11,518 nucleotides of DNA from Blautia sp. (GTDB lineage: Bacteria > Bacillota > Clostridia > Lachnospirales > Lachnospiraceae), in contig JAUUSJ010000135.1 of assembly GCA_030841965.1 (NCBI GenBank), positions 1 to 11,518 on the forward strand, written 5' to 3'. The notes beneath the pieces are model-generated. The model ran no database searches. It had not been told where the DNA came from and saw nothing but the letters and a program-made list of their open reading frames with translations. A program made the translations under genes and the position numbers. Shown piece after piece: positions 1 to 6,238 of this stretch (position 1 is its first letter; the number at the start of each line of letters is the position of its first letter).

Positions 1-38
1 TCAGCGTATGTCGAAAAATCGTGGGAACGAACGTGTTT
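1..38 (-). repeat. Left arm of a 38-bp interspersed inverted repeat
   Basis: This stretch is the reverse complement of 11395-11432 with a single mismatch (A versus G at the twentieth base of the right copy). It begins exactly at the window edge, so the element probably continues to the left. Weaker ungapped similarity continues inward for about 38 more bases (about 26 of 38 by hand alignment), up to the AGCGTCT motif that begins the tandem array. The strand is set so that both copies read in the direction of the right copy. It lies outside any gene and is probably a dispersed, non-coding repeat. Confidence 0.85.
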
Positions 39-64
39 ACGGGACAGCTATCTCCTTTCTCTCT

Positions 65-197
65 TAGCGTCTGTCTTGAATCCTAGCGTCTGTCTTGAAT
101 CCTAGCGTCTGTCTCCAATCCTAGCGTCTGTCTCCAATCCTAGCGTCTGTCTCCAATCCTAGCGTCTGTCTCCAATCTTAACGTTTTCCCCCATCCC
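65..197. repeat. 19-bp tandem repeat array, six copies plus one degenerate
   Basis: Six head-to-tail units of 19 bp start at 65, 84, 103, 122, 141 and 160. Units 1 and 2 read TAGCGTCTGTCTTGAATCC and units 3 to 5 read TAGCGTCTGTCTCCAATCC. Unit 6 differs only in its last base. A decayed seventh copy at 179-197 matches about 12 of 19 positions. There are no unique spacers, so this is not a CRISPR array. The two internal variants are grouped in order, which suggests growth by slippage or unequal crossing-over. The AGCGTCT core also occurs once in the right-hand repeat (minus strand, about 11358-11367). Confidence 0.95.
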
Positions 198-320
198 CCT
201 CATCCTATCATCATTCCCTCCCCCCTCAAAAATTAATTAAAGTTACAATATTTGGATATATTTTTGGAGATTCTGTCATATTTTCTTAAAAATATCTTAA
301 AAATAAAATAATATTTATAG

Positions 321-349
321 TTTAAAAATAAAGGGAAAAGTGATATACT
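321..349 (+). promoter_or_regulatory. Predicted sigma-A promoter of the gdpP operon
   Basis: TTTAAA at 321-326, a 17-bp spacer and TATACT at 344-349 fit a vegetative promoter. TGA directly before the -10 gives an extended -10 element. The predicted start is near 356, leaving a leader of about 40 nt before the strong ribosome binding site TAGGAGG (385-391) and the gdpP ATG at 397. The same TGATATACT string forms the -10 of the promoter at 4345. An 11-bp direct duplication (TCTTAAAAATA, 284-294 and 295-305) lies just upstream in an AT-rich tract that may act as an UP-like element. Confidence 0.6.
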
Positions 350-396
350 AATAGACAAATCTTTGATGAAAGTACAGTTTTTATTAGGAGGATAAA

Positions 397-2451
397 ATGG
401 GCAAGAATTTAAGAGATATAGTAAACCGATATCTAAAAATTCCATTTTTGTTTACTATATTTTTTGTAATTGTGACGATAGTAATGTTTTTCATTTCTAT
501 CAAAGCAGGAGTACTTATGGCTGCAAGTACGATTGTTTATTTTGGGGTTATATTTACGATATCGTCTAAATGGTCATCTAAAATTTATAATCAAGTAATT
601 GATTTTGCCTTTGAACAGGGACAAGTCCAAAAGAAGCTCTTAAAGGAACTTTCCATACCATATACATTAGTAGATAAAGAGGGAAGAATCCTCTGGTACA
701 ACAGAGAGTTTAAAGACATGGTAGGGCGAGACTTCAGCAATCGAAAGTTTATTTATAATATTTTTTCTGAACTCTCAAAAAGCACTTTGAGAAAGACGCA
801 AAATAAAACTAGACAGTATATAGATTTCGACGGGCATAATTACCGGATTGAATTAAAAAGAGTTCGAGTCGAGGACCTTGATATTAGGAAAAAAGAAGAT
901 GTAGATTCCGAGACAATTGCAACGGGCGACCAGATGCTGTTTGCGCTCTATTTTTATGACGAGACTGAGATGATTACCTACAAGGAAGCGTGCGAGAATC
1001 AAAAGGTAGTAGTTGGTCTTATTTATATCGATAATTATGATGAGGCGATGGAGAGCACAGATGAGGTCAGACAGTCTCTTCTCATGTCGTTGGTAGAGCG
1101 AAAGATTAATAAATATATGCAAAATGTAGACGGCATTGTAAAAAAACTTGAGAAGGATAAATTTATCGCAATTTTTCCTCAGAAGTACCTGGCCAGACTT
1201 CAGGAGAATAAATTCTCTGTCTTAGATGAGGTCAGAGCGATTAATATCGGCAATGAGATTGCAGTCACATTGAGTATTGGACTTGGAGTTGAGGCTCCAA
1301 ACTATATTAAGACGAATGAGTACGCGCAGATGGCGATGGACTTGGCACTCGGACGAGGCGGAGACCAGGCCGTTGTAAAGAGAGGACCGGAATCCATCTT
1401 ATACTATGGCGGCAAGTCAAAGGGTGTCGAGAAGAACACTAGAGTGAAAGCCCGAGTCAAAGCGCATGCTCTTCGAGAGATGATGCTGACAAAGGACAAG
1501 GTTCTTATTATGGGGCATAAAATTCCAGATATTGACTGTCTGGGTGCGGCGATTGGAATTTATCGTCTATCCAAAATGCTCGATAAGAAGACACATATTG
1601 TTATGAATGAGCCGACAAGCTCGATTAAGCCAGTGATGCACGAGATGATGAATAATCACTCGATTTATGGCGATGATTTATTTGTGACAAATGAGCAGGC
1701 GATGCATTTGATTGACGATAGCACTATGCTCGTCGTCGTGGATGTGAATCGTCCATGCCTGACGGAATGTGAAGATTTACTAAAGTATGTGAAGACCATT
1801 GTCGTCTTAGACCATCATAGACAGACGAATGATAGTATTCAAAATGCGGTCTTGTCTTATGTGGAGCCATATGCCTCCTCAGCGTGTGAGATGGTCACAG
1901 AGATTTTACAGTATAGCGTAGATAAGCCAGCTTTGAAGGCGATTGAGGCGGATGCGCTGTATTCTGGTATCTTAGTTGATACTGATAATTTTGTGTCTAA
2001 GACAGGAGTTAGAACTTTTGAGGCTGCCGCATTCTTGAGAAGAAGTGGGGCAGATATGTCGAGAGTTCGGAAAATGTTCCGCGAGGAGATATCTATTTAT
2101 CAAAAGAAAGCGGAGGGTGTCAGAAGAGCAGAGAAGTTCCTCGAGGATTTTGCCATTTCTATCTGTGACGGAGAGGGTGTGGAAAGTCCTACGATTTTGG
2201 GTGCGCAGATTGCAAATGATTTGCTGGATATTAAGGGGATTCGAGCCTCTTTTGTCTTGACAGATTTGAAGGATAAGATTTATATTAGTGCAAGGTCCAT
2301 CGATATGAATGTGCAGGTTATTATGGAGAGACTTGGCGGCGGCGGTCATATGAATATGGCGGCGACGCAGATTCCAGGGGCGACGATGGATGAGGCGATG
2401 GATAAGTTAAAGGGTGTTCTTGAGGATATGAGAAGAGAAGGAGATATATAG
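397..2451 (+). CDS. gdpP: Cyclic-di-AMP phosphodiesterase GdpP (YybT family)
   Basis: This 684-residue membrane protein is predicted to hydrolyse c-di-AMP to pApA, controlling a nucleotide that governs potassium, osmolyte and cell-wall homeostasis. Two membrane helices lie at about 14-35 and 37-56. A PAS-like domain follows (about 85-150; heme-binding in studied homologues), then a degenerate GGDEF domain (about 200-335) whose signature is replaced around EKDKF (252-256), so cyclase activity is not expected. The DHH domain has GHKIPDID (373-380), the VVDVNR aspartate (D449), LDHH (471-474) and ILVDTDNF (D528). The DHHA1 domain ends with GGGGHMNMA (647-655). All expected metal ligands are present. 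The ATG at 397 follows TAGGAGG at ideal spacing. Length is slightly above the roughly 660 residues of the Bacillus protein. It heads the gdpP-rplI-dnaB operon conserved in Firmicutes. Confidence 0.96.
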   Translation: MGKNLRDIVNRYLKIPFLFTIFFVIVTIVMFFISIKAGVLMAASTIVYFGVIFTISSKWSSKIYNQVIDFAFEQGQVQKKLLKELSIPYTLVDKEGRILWYNREFKDMVGRDFSNRKFIYNIFSELSKSTLRKTQNKTRQYIDFDGHNYRIELKRVRVEDLDIRKKEDVDSETIATGDQMLFALYFYDETEMITYKEACENQKVVVGLIYIDNYDEAMESTDEVRQSLLMSLVERKINKYMQNVDGIVKKLEKDKFIAIFPQKYLARLQENKFSVLDEVRAINIGNEIAVTLSIGLGVEAPNYIKTNEYAQMAMDLALGRGGDQAVVKRGPESILYYGGKSKGVEKNTRVKARVKAHALREMMLTKDKVLIMGHKIPDIDCLGAAIGIYRLSKMLDKKTHIVMNEPTSSIKPVMHEMMNNHSIYGDDLFVTNEQAMHLIDDSTMLVVVDVNRPCLTECEDLLKYVKTIVVLDHHRQTNDSIQNAVLSYVEPYASSACEMVTEILQYSVDKPALKAIEADALYSGILVDTDNFVSKTGVRTFEAAAFLRRSGADMSRVRKMFREEISIYQKKAEGVRRAEKFLEDFAISICDGEGVESPTILGAQIANDLLDIKGIRASFVLTDLKDKIYISARSIDMNVQVIMERLGGGGHMNMAATQIPGATMDEAMDKLKGVLEDMRREGDI

Positions 2452-2480
2452 TTTTAACAATATAGAAAGGAAGGATTCAG

Positions 2481-2927
2481 ATGAAAGTAATTTTATTAGA
2501 AGATGTAAAGTCATTAGGAAAAAAAGGTGAGATTGTAGAGGTGAGCAATGGCTATGCCAGAAATTTCATTCTTCCAAAGAAAAAGGGAATAGAAGCTACA
2601 ACAAAGAATCTAAATGATTTAAAGCTTCAAAAGGCAAATGAGGCAAAGATTGCAGCGGAGCAGCTTGAGCAGGCAAAGCAGCTTGCAGCTGACATCTCTC
2701 AAAAAGAGGTTACTGTGAAGATGAAAGTCGGCGAGGGCGGTAAGACATTCGGCGCTGTCTCGACAAAGGAGATTGCGACGGCAGTGAAAGAGCAGCTTGG
2801 ACTTGATATTGATAAGAAGAAGATGCAGCTTCAAGAGCCAATCAAATCTCTGGGCTATCATATCGTGAAGTTAAAGTTACATGCTAAGGTAGCGGCAGAG
2901 CTAAAGGTAAAAGTCGAGGAAAAATAA
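2481..2927 (+). CDS. rplI: 50S ribosomal protein L9 (bL9)
   Basis: This 148-residue protein of the large ribosomal subunit binds 23S rRNA near the L1 stalk and influences reading-frame maintenance. The N-terminal RNA-binding domain carries the family signature: MKVILLEDVKSLGKKG followed by VSNGYARNFILPK (about 21-33). A long charged connecting helix (about 41-75) leads to the C-terminal domain with GKTFGAVSTKEIA (87-99) and the IKSLGYHIVKLKLH region (121-134). Length is normal for the family. The start is 29 bp after gdpP and is preceded by AAGGAAGGA (2467-2475). It is probably co-transcribed with gdpP and dnaB. Confidence 0.98.
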   Translation: MKVILLEDVKSLGKKGEIVEVSNGYARNFILPKKKGIEATTKNLNDLKLQKANEAKIAAEQLEQAKQLAADISQKEVTVKMKVGEGGKTFGAVSTKEIATAVKEQLGLDIDKKKMQLQEPIKSLGYHIVKLKLHAKVAAELKVKVEEK

Positions 2928-2946
2928 GATTGGCAGGGTGACGTAG

Positions 2947-4287
2947 ATGGAAGAAGCGTTAATTAAAAAAATACAGCCAAATAATGCGGAGGCGGAAGCC
3001 TCCGTTATTGGTTCTATGCTGATGGACCGAGACGCCATCGTGGAAGTATCTGATATGTTACATAAGGATGACTTTTATCAGGCGCAAAATGGAGTTTTAT
3101 TCGAGGCGATGGTGAACCTCTATCAGGAGGGGAAACCAGTAGACCTTGTCACTTTGCAAAATAAACTGCGGGAGATGGGAGTTCCAGAATCTATCAGTAA
3201 TCTTGAATTTATTAAAGACTTACTTGAGGCAGTTCCAACCTCGGCGAATGCTGTGCAGTACGCAAAAATCGTGCAGGAGAAGGCTTTGCTTCGCAGATTA
3301 ATTAAGGTGACTGAGGATATCACGAATTCTTGTTATCTTGGAAATGAGGATACCGCCTCCATTTTAGAAAAGACAGAGAAAAATATTTTTACACTTCTTC
3401 AAAATACAGGAGATAATAAGGATTTTACGCCAATCAAGGAGATAGTTTTAAACTCTCTTGACTCGATTGAGGAGGCTGCGAGAAATCACGGTGTTGTCAC
3501 AGGAATTCCGACAGGATTTATAGATTTGGACTATAAGTTGACAGGACTTCATCCGTCCGAGCTTATCTTAATTGCGGCGAGACCGGCGATGGGAAAGACA
3601 GCGTTTGTCCTAAATATTGCTCAGCATGTGGCATTTAAAAATGACTATTCTGTCGCTATTTTCAGTCTTGAGATGTCAAAAGAGCAGCTTGTGACGAGAT
3701 TGATGGCGATGGAGTCCATGGTGGATTCTCAGCTTATCAGAACAGGAAATTTAAAGGATGACGAGTGGGAGAAGATTATGGAGGGCGCCTCGATTATCGG
3801 AAATTCCAATCTGATTATCGATGATACACCAGGTATTACAATTACAGAGCTTCGCTCCAAATGCAGAAGATATAAGCAGACAAAGGGACTCGACCTTATT
3901 ATTATCGATTATTTACAGCTGATGGCGGGAAATGCGAATAAGAGAAGTGAGTCGAGGCAGCAGGAGATTTCTGAGATTTCAAGGTCATTAAAAGTATTGG
4001 CGAGAGAGCTTGGAGTTCCGGTTATTGCTCTGTCACAGCTTAGCCGTGCGGTTGAGGCGAGACAGGACCATAAGCCGATGCTCTCCGACCTTAGAGAGTC
4101 CGGGGCGATTGAGCAGGACGCCGATGTCGTCATGTTTTTATACCGAGACGAGTATTATAATCCAGATACCGAGAAAAAAAATATCGCGGAGGTCATTGTT
4201 GCGAAGCAGAGAAATGGTTCCACAGGCAGTATAGAGCTTGTATGGCTCGGTCAATACACGAAATTTGCAAATAAAGAAAAAATATAG
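2947..4287 (+). CDS. dnaB: Replicative DNA helicase DnaB
   Basis: This 446-residue hexameric 5'-3' helicase unwinds DNA at the replication fork and recruits primase (the Bacillus orthologue is called DnaC). The N-terminal primase-interacting domain starts with PNNAEAEASVIGSML (11-25) and covers roughly 10-115. A linker leads to the RecA-like motor. There, Walker A is ARPAMGKT (211-218), the catalytic glutamate lies in SLEMS (E242), Walker B is IIIDYLQL (318-325), and the C-terminal KQRNG (420-424) supplies the trans-acting basic residues. SQLSRAVE and LRESGAIEQDAD are also intact, and no intein interrupts it. It starts 19 bp after rplI with a modest ribosome binding site (AGGGTG, 2935-2940). 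No clear terminator follows directly. Transcripts may read on to the hairpin at 4416-4431. Confidence 0.98.
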   Translation: MEEALIKKIQPNNAEAEASVIGSMLMDRDAIVEVSDMLHKDDFYQAQNGVLFEAMVNLYQEGKPVDLVTLQNKLREMGVPESISNLEFIKDLLEAVPTSANAVQYAKIVQEKALLRRLIKVTEDITNSCYLGNEDTASILEKTEKNIFTLLQNTGDNKDFTPIKEIVLNSLDSIEEAARNHGVVTGIPTGFIDLDYKLTGLHPSELILIAARPAMGKTAFVLNIAQHVAFKNDYSVAIFSLEMSKEQLVTRLMAMESMVDSQLIRTGNLKDDEWEKIMEGASIIGNSNLIIDDTPGITITELRSKCRRYKQTKGLDLIIIDYLQLMAGNANKRSESRQQEISEISRSLKVLARELGVPVIALSQLSRAVEARQDHKPMLSDLRESGAIEQDADVVMFLYRDEYYNPDTEKKNIAEVIVAKQRNGSTGSIELVWLGQYTKFANKEKI

Positions 4288-4321
4288 AAAAATAGAGAGA
4301 GAAATTAGATGACGGTATTCG

Positions 4322-4350
4322 TTGTTCCTTCATTTTAAAATTGATATACT
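4322..4350 (+). promoter_or_regulatory. Predicted sigma-A promoter upstream of the MerR-like gene
   Basis: TTGTTC (4322-4327), a 17-bp spacer and TATACT (4345-4350) with a preceding TGA (extended -10) form one of the better promoter matches in the window. The start would fall near G4357, 35 nt after the dnaB stop. Its position shows that the MerR-like gene need not depend on the gdpP-dnaB operon. Confidence 0.65.
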
Positions 4351-4356
4351 ATAAAA

Positions 4357-4440
4357 GGTAGATTAAAAATCAGATGGGGATTAGTGAACTATCACTAGAA
4401 TATTTGTCAAAATAGGAGCCCCATGGGGCTCTTTTCTTTT
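4357..4440 (+). ncRNA. Candidate small RNA or attenuator leader ahead of the MerR-like gene
   Basis: The predicted transcript runs about 84 nt from the promoter to a terminator-like hairpin and ends before the MerR-like coding region. It contains a perfect 6-bp hairpin (TAGTGA 4382-4387, loop ACTA, TCACTA 4392-4397) and the terminal stem at 4416-4431. ATGGGG at 4374-4379 is exactly complementary to CCCCAT at 4419-4424, inside the terminator. It could therefore form an alternative antiterminator pairing. I do not recognise it as a known riboswitch class. It may be a leader that controls read-through, a free small RNA, or simply the 3' terminator of the dnaB operon with a promoter placed upstream. 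Confidence 0.4.
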
Positions 4441-4441
4441 A
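4414..4441 (+). terminator. Rho-independent terminator or attenuator before the MerR-like gene
   Basis: GAGCCCCATGGGGCTC (4416-4431) is a perfect 16-nt palindrome. It can fold into a six-pair GC-rich stem with a CATG loop, extendable by a G-U and an A-U pair. TTTTCTTTTA follows directly, the classical layout of an intrinsic terminator. It lies 24 bp ahead of the MerR-like ATG, so any transcript entering that gene from upstream must pass it. Confidence 0.75.
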
Positions 4442-4464
4442 GGCAAAAATATTTGGAGGCAGTT

Positions 4465-5154
4465 ATGGGAGAAAAAAGATACATGATATCAGACGCTTCA
4501 AAGAAATTGAATCTGGAAAACCACGTGCTCCGTTATTGGGAAGAGGAATTAGAATTAAATATACCGCGAAATGAATTGGGACATAGATACTATACAGAGA
4601 AAGAGCTGCATATACTTCAATGTATCGGTAATTTAAAACAGATGGGATTTCAGCTAAAGGCAATCAAGCAAATCCTTCCAGAATTAGAGGAGGGGGAGGC
4701 TGTGAATATGGAGAGACTTTTAGAAATCCAAGAACAAATCAATCGTCAAAGCTTTGGAGAGGAGGCAGTACCATTTATGGAAAAAGAAAATGATACATTA
4801 ATGCCAAAGACAAAGAATGAAACTAAGGTTGTACCGCTTAGAAATAATGAGAGCAAGCTCTTAGAGTTTGAGACAGTAATGAACAAGATTATTGGACATG
4901 CTTTGCAGGAGAATAATGGAAGATTAGGCGAGGAAGTGGGAGACCATGTATCGAACCGAGTGATTCGAGAGATGGAATATCTCATGAGAATTCAGGAGGA
5001 GAAGGAAGAACAGAGATTTAAAAATTTGGATTCCGTTATCAGAGAACATCAAAGAGGAAGACAGGAGGTTGCGGCTTCTCTTGACTGGTTCCCGAAGAAG
5101 AAGAAAAAGAAGAGTAAATTTTTCAGAAGATATGGAAAGAAACTAAATATATAG
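4465..5154 (+). CDS. MerR-type HTH protein with charged C-terminal tail (RacA-like)
   Basis: This 229-residue protein begins with a MerR-type winged helix-turn-helix (about 5-75): YMISDASKKL, then NHVLRYWEEELEL, the wing-like RNELGHRYYTEKEL and IKQILPEL. A polar, glutamate-rich region follows, then a helix around 160-200 (IREMEYLMRIQEEKEEQRF) that may form a coiled coil. The extreme end is very basic (KKKKKKSKFFRRYGKK, 211-226). No effector-binding or cysteine metal site is visible. The ATG at 4465 is preferred because GGAGG (4455-4459) lies 5 bp upstream. The in-frame ATG at 4423 sits inside the terminator palindrome. The plan recalls the chromosome-anchoring protein RacA and other MerR-HTH proteins with coiled-coil tails, so a structural DNA-binding role is as plausible as classical regulation. 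Confidence 0.8.
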   Translation: MGEKRYMISDASKKLNLENHVLRYWEEELELNIPRNELGHRYYTEKELHILQCIGNLKQMGFQLKAIKQILPELEEGEAVNMERLLEIQEQINRQSFGEEAVPFMEKENDTLMPKTKNETKVVPLRNNESKLLEFETVMNKIIGHALQENNGRLGEEVGDHVSNRVIREMEYLMRIQEEKEEQRFKNLDSVIREHQRGRQEVAASLDWFPKKKKKKSKFFRRYGKKLNI

Positions 5155-5163
5155 AAGCCAATA

Positions 5164-5198
5164 AAAAGGACATGTCTACGAGATAGACATGTCCTTTT
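5164..5198. terminator. Bidirectional terminator between the MerR-like and ferredoxin genes
   Basis: A perfect 15-bp inverted repeat (left arm 5164-5178, core GGACATGTCTA, right arm 5184-5198) encloses the 5-nt loop CGAGA. The arms start with AAAA and end with TTTT, so either strand gives a stem followed by a U-rich run. It lies 9 bp after the MerR-like stop and 32 bp after the convergent ferredoxin stop, as expected for a shared terminator. Confidence 0.9.
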
Positions 5199-5230
5199 AT
5201 ATTAGGTTTAAATTAGTCATCGGACTAAAA

Positions 5231-5401
5231 TTATTCTTGAGAAATAGCTCCTGTTGGACATACACCAGCGCAAGCTCCGCACTCCATACAAGAATCAGCG
5301 TCGATTTCGTACTTTCCATCGCCCATAGAAATAGCGCCTGCTGGACATTCACCTTCACAAGTTCCACAAGAAATACAATCATCAGAAATTACATATGCCA
5401 T
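5231..5401 (-). CDS. 2[4Fe-4S] ferredoxin, clostridial type
   Basis: This 56-residue soluble electron carrier translates as MAYVISDDCISCGTC onward. Two CxxCxxCxxxCP motifs are complete: C9, C12, C15, C19 and C38, C41, C44, C48. They bind two low-potential [4Fe-4S] clusters used with enzymes such as pyruvate:ferredoxin oxidoreductase, hydrogenase or Rnf. Length and the internal two-fold symmetry match clostridial ferredoxins. The start is fixed by a strong AAGGAGG (minus strand, 5410-5416) 8 bp upstream. It is a monocistronic unit with its own promoter, a 5' leader hairpin and the shared downstream terminator, which suggests a short, stable, abundant mRNA. Its presence points to an anaerobic lifestyle. 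Confidence 0.96.
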   Translation of the reverse strand: MAYVISDDCISCGTCEGECPAGAISMGDGKYEIDADSCMECGACAGVCPTGAISQE

Positions 5402-5447
5402 AGTTATATCCTCCTTAAATTATAAATTAATATATTTGATAGTACTC

Positions 5448-5471
5448 GTTGGAGGTAGCAACTACCCCAAC
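5448..5471 (-). promoter_or_regulatory. Hairpin near the 5' end of the ferredoxin mRNA
   Basis: On the minus strand GTTGG and GGTAG pair with CTACC and CCAAC. This gives ten base pairs with one bulged base and a 3-nt loop. The hairpin begins only a few nucleotides after the predicted transcription start and ends about 46 nt before the ATG. Such 5'-terminal stems commonly protect mRNAs from decay. A regulatory role is possible but nothing specific is visible. Confidence 0.55.
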
Positions 5472-5481
5472 TCATATTCCT

Positions 5482-5510
5482 ATAATATAACATTTTTTTG
5501 ATTATAGCAA
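5482..5510 (-). promoter_or_regulatory. Predicted ferredoxin promoter
   Basis: Read on the minus strand, TTGCTA (5505-5510), a 17-bp spacer and TATTAT (5482-5487) fit a sigma-A promoter. An overlapping alternative is the perfect extended -10 TGCTATAAT (TATAAT at 5501-5506), which would start transcription about 20 nt further upstream. Either would give a leader of roughly 75 to 95 nt that includes the hairpin at 5448-5471. Confidence 0.5.
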
Positions 5511-5819
5511 GCAAAAAATGTTTGTTTTTTAAAAAAATACAGTCATTTTGCATAGTTTTTTACACCAAATTTTGGTTAGTTTTACCTAACATGCACAAAA
5601 GGGAAAAAATGGGAAAATTAATGAGAAAATATCGGATGTTTTCTCAAAAACAGCAAAAAAATGATGCAAGATAGAATTTCTTAAGAAAAATACTGTTGCA
5701 ATCTACGGCGAAGTAGGATAAAGTAATCTAGTGAGAGAATAGAAATATAAAAATAATGAAATATTTAGAAATGGACATGCCTGCTGGCGTAGGCAGCCAT
5801 GCATGAAAGAGGAAGAAAA
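5511..5819 (+). promoter_or_regulatory. Intergenic region upstream of the GtrA/GT2/LRR/VWA operon
   Basis: This AT-rich stretch has no convincing gene on either strand. The best promoter candidate for the downstream genes is TTGCAA (5696-5701), a 17-bp spacer and TAAAGT (5719-5724), a moderate match. Just before the ribosome binding site lies a possible hairpin. Its outer stem pairs ATGG (5771-5774) with CCAT (5797-5800), and its inner stem pairs GCCTGC (5779-5784) with GTAGGC (5789-5794) around a TGGC loop. It could influence translation of the first gene. A small dyad (GTTAG 5575-5579, CTAAC 5586-5590) may be an operator, but no regulator can be assigned. Confidence 0.35.
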
Positions 5820-6236
5820 ATGGAGCAAATTAAAAAATTATGGAAAAGGTGGAAGCAAATTTTTTTGTATCTATTTTTTGGTGGTGTGACGACAGTCGTT
5901 AATATTATTGCCTTTTTTATTTCCTATGAGTTAATAGGAATTAATAGTATTATCAGTACTGTATTGGCGTGGATTGCGGCGGTTGCAGTTGCCTATATTA
6001 CGAATAAAATTTTTGTATTCGAGAGTATTACAGCAACTCTTAGAGAACTCATTCGAGAAATCACAGCATTTTTGTCATGCCGTCTGCTTTCCTTGGGAGC
6101 GGATGTATTTATTATGTGGCTTTTTAATGAGATACTCGGATATAATGCAGTTTTGGTTAAAATATTAGCCAATTTTGTCGTAGTTGTGATGAATTATATA
6201 TTTAGTAAGTTGTTTATATTCAAAGGAGAAAAGTAA
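5820..6236 (+). CDS. GtrA-family four-helix membrane protein
   Basis: This 138-residue integral membrane protein has four predicted helices at about 14-36, 41-64, 84-104 and 110-134. Characteristic features are FLYLFFGGVTTVVN after a basic N-terminus, a conserved N-K-x-F-V-F turn (62-67) and NYIFSKLFIF near the end. GtrA proteins are thought to flip or present polyprenyl-phosphate-linked sugars, working with a GtrB-like glycosyltransferase, and such a gene follows 2 bp downstream. The start at 5820 is preferred over the in-frame ATG at 5799 because GAGGAAG (5809-5815) is correctly spaced from 5820. The earlier ATG also lies inside the predicted hairpin and lacks a ribosome binding site. The sugar and final acceptor are unknown. 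Confidence 0.9.
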   Translation: MEQIKKLWKRWKQIFLYLFFGGVTTVVNIIAFFISYELIGINSIISTVLAWIAAVAVAYITNKIFVFESITATLRELIREITAFLSCRLLSLGADVFIMWLFNEILGYNAVLVKILANFVVVVMNYIFSKLFIFKGEK

Positions 6237-6238
6237 GT

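Noticed and set aside
65..197. CRISPR array
   Set aside because: The 19-bp units are directly adjacent with no unique spacers, and no cas genes are present.
1000..1400. Active diguanylate cyclase domain in GdpP
   Set aside because: The GGDEF signature is replaced around EKDKF, as is usual for this family, so c-di-GMP synthesis is not expected.
4423..4464. Upstream ATG as start of the MerR-like gene
   Set aside because: It lies inside the terminator palindrome without a ribosome binding site. The ATG at 4465 has GGAGG at ideal spacing and gives the expected MerR N-terminus.
5189..5425. 78-codon plus-strand frame opposite the ferredoxin
   Set aside because: It starts within the terminator and is the antisense shadow of the cysteine-rich ferredoxin gene, whose two complete cluster motifs settle the coding strand.
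5575..5590. Metal-regulator-like operator (GTTAG-N6-CTAAC)
   Set aside because: It has only five complementary bases per arm, resembles DtxR/MntR sites only loosely, and is not placed over a convincing promoter.
5799..5819. Upstream ATG as start of the GtrA-like gene
   Set aside because: It lacks a ribosome binding site and sits within a possible hairpin. The ATG at 5820 follows GAGGAAG and begins close to the first membrane helix.
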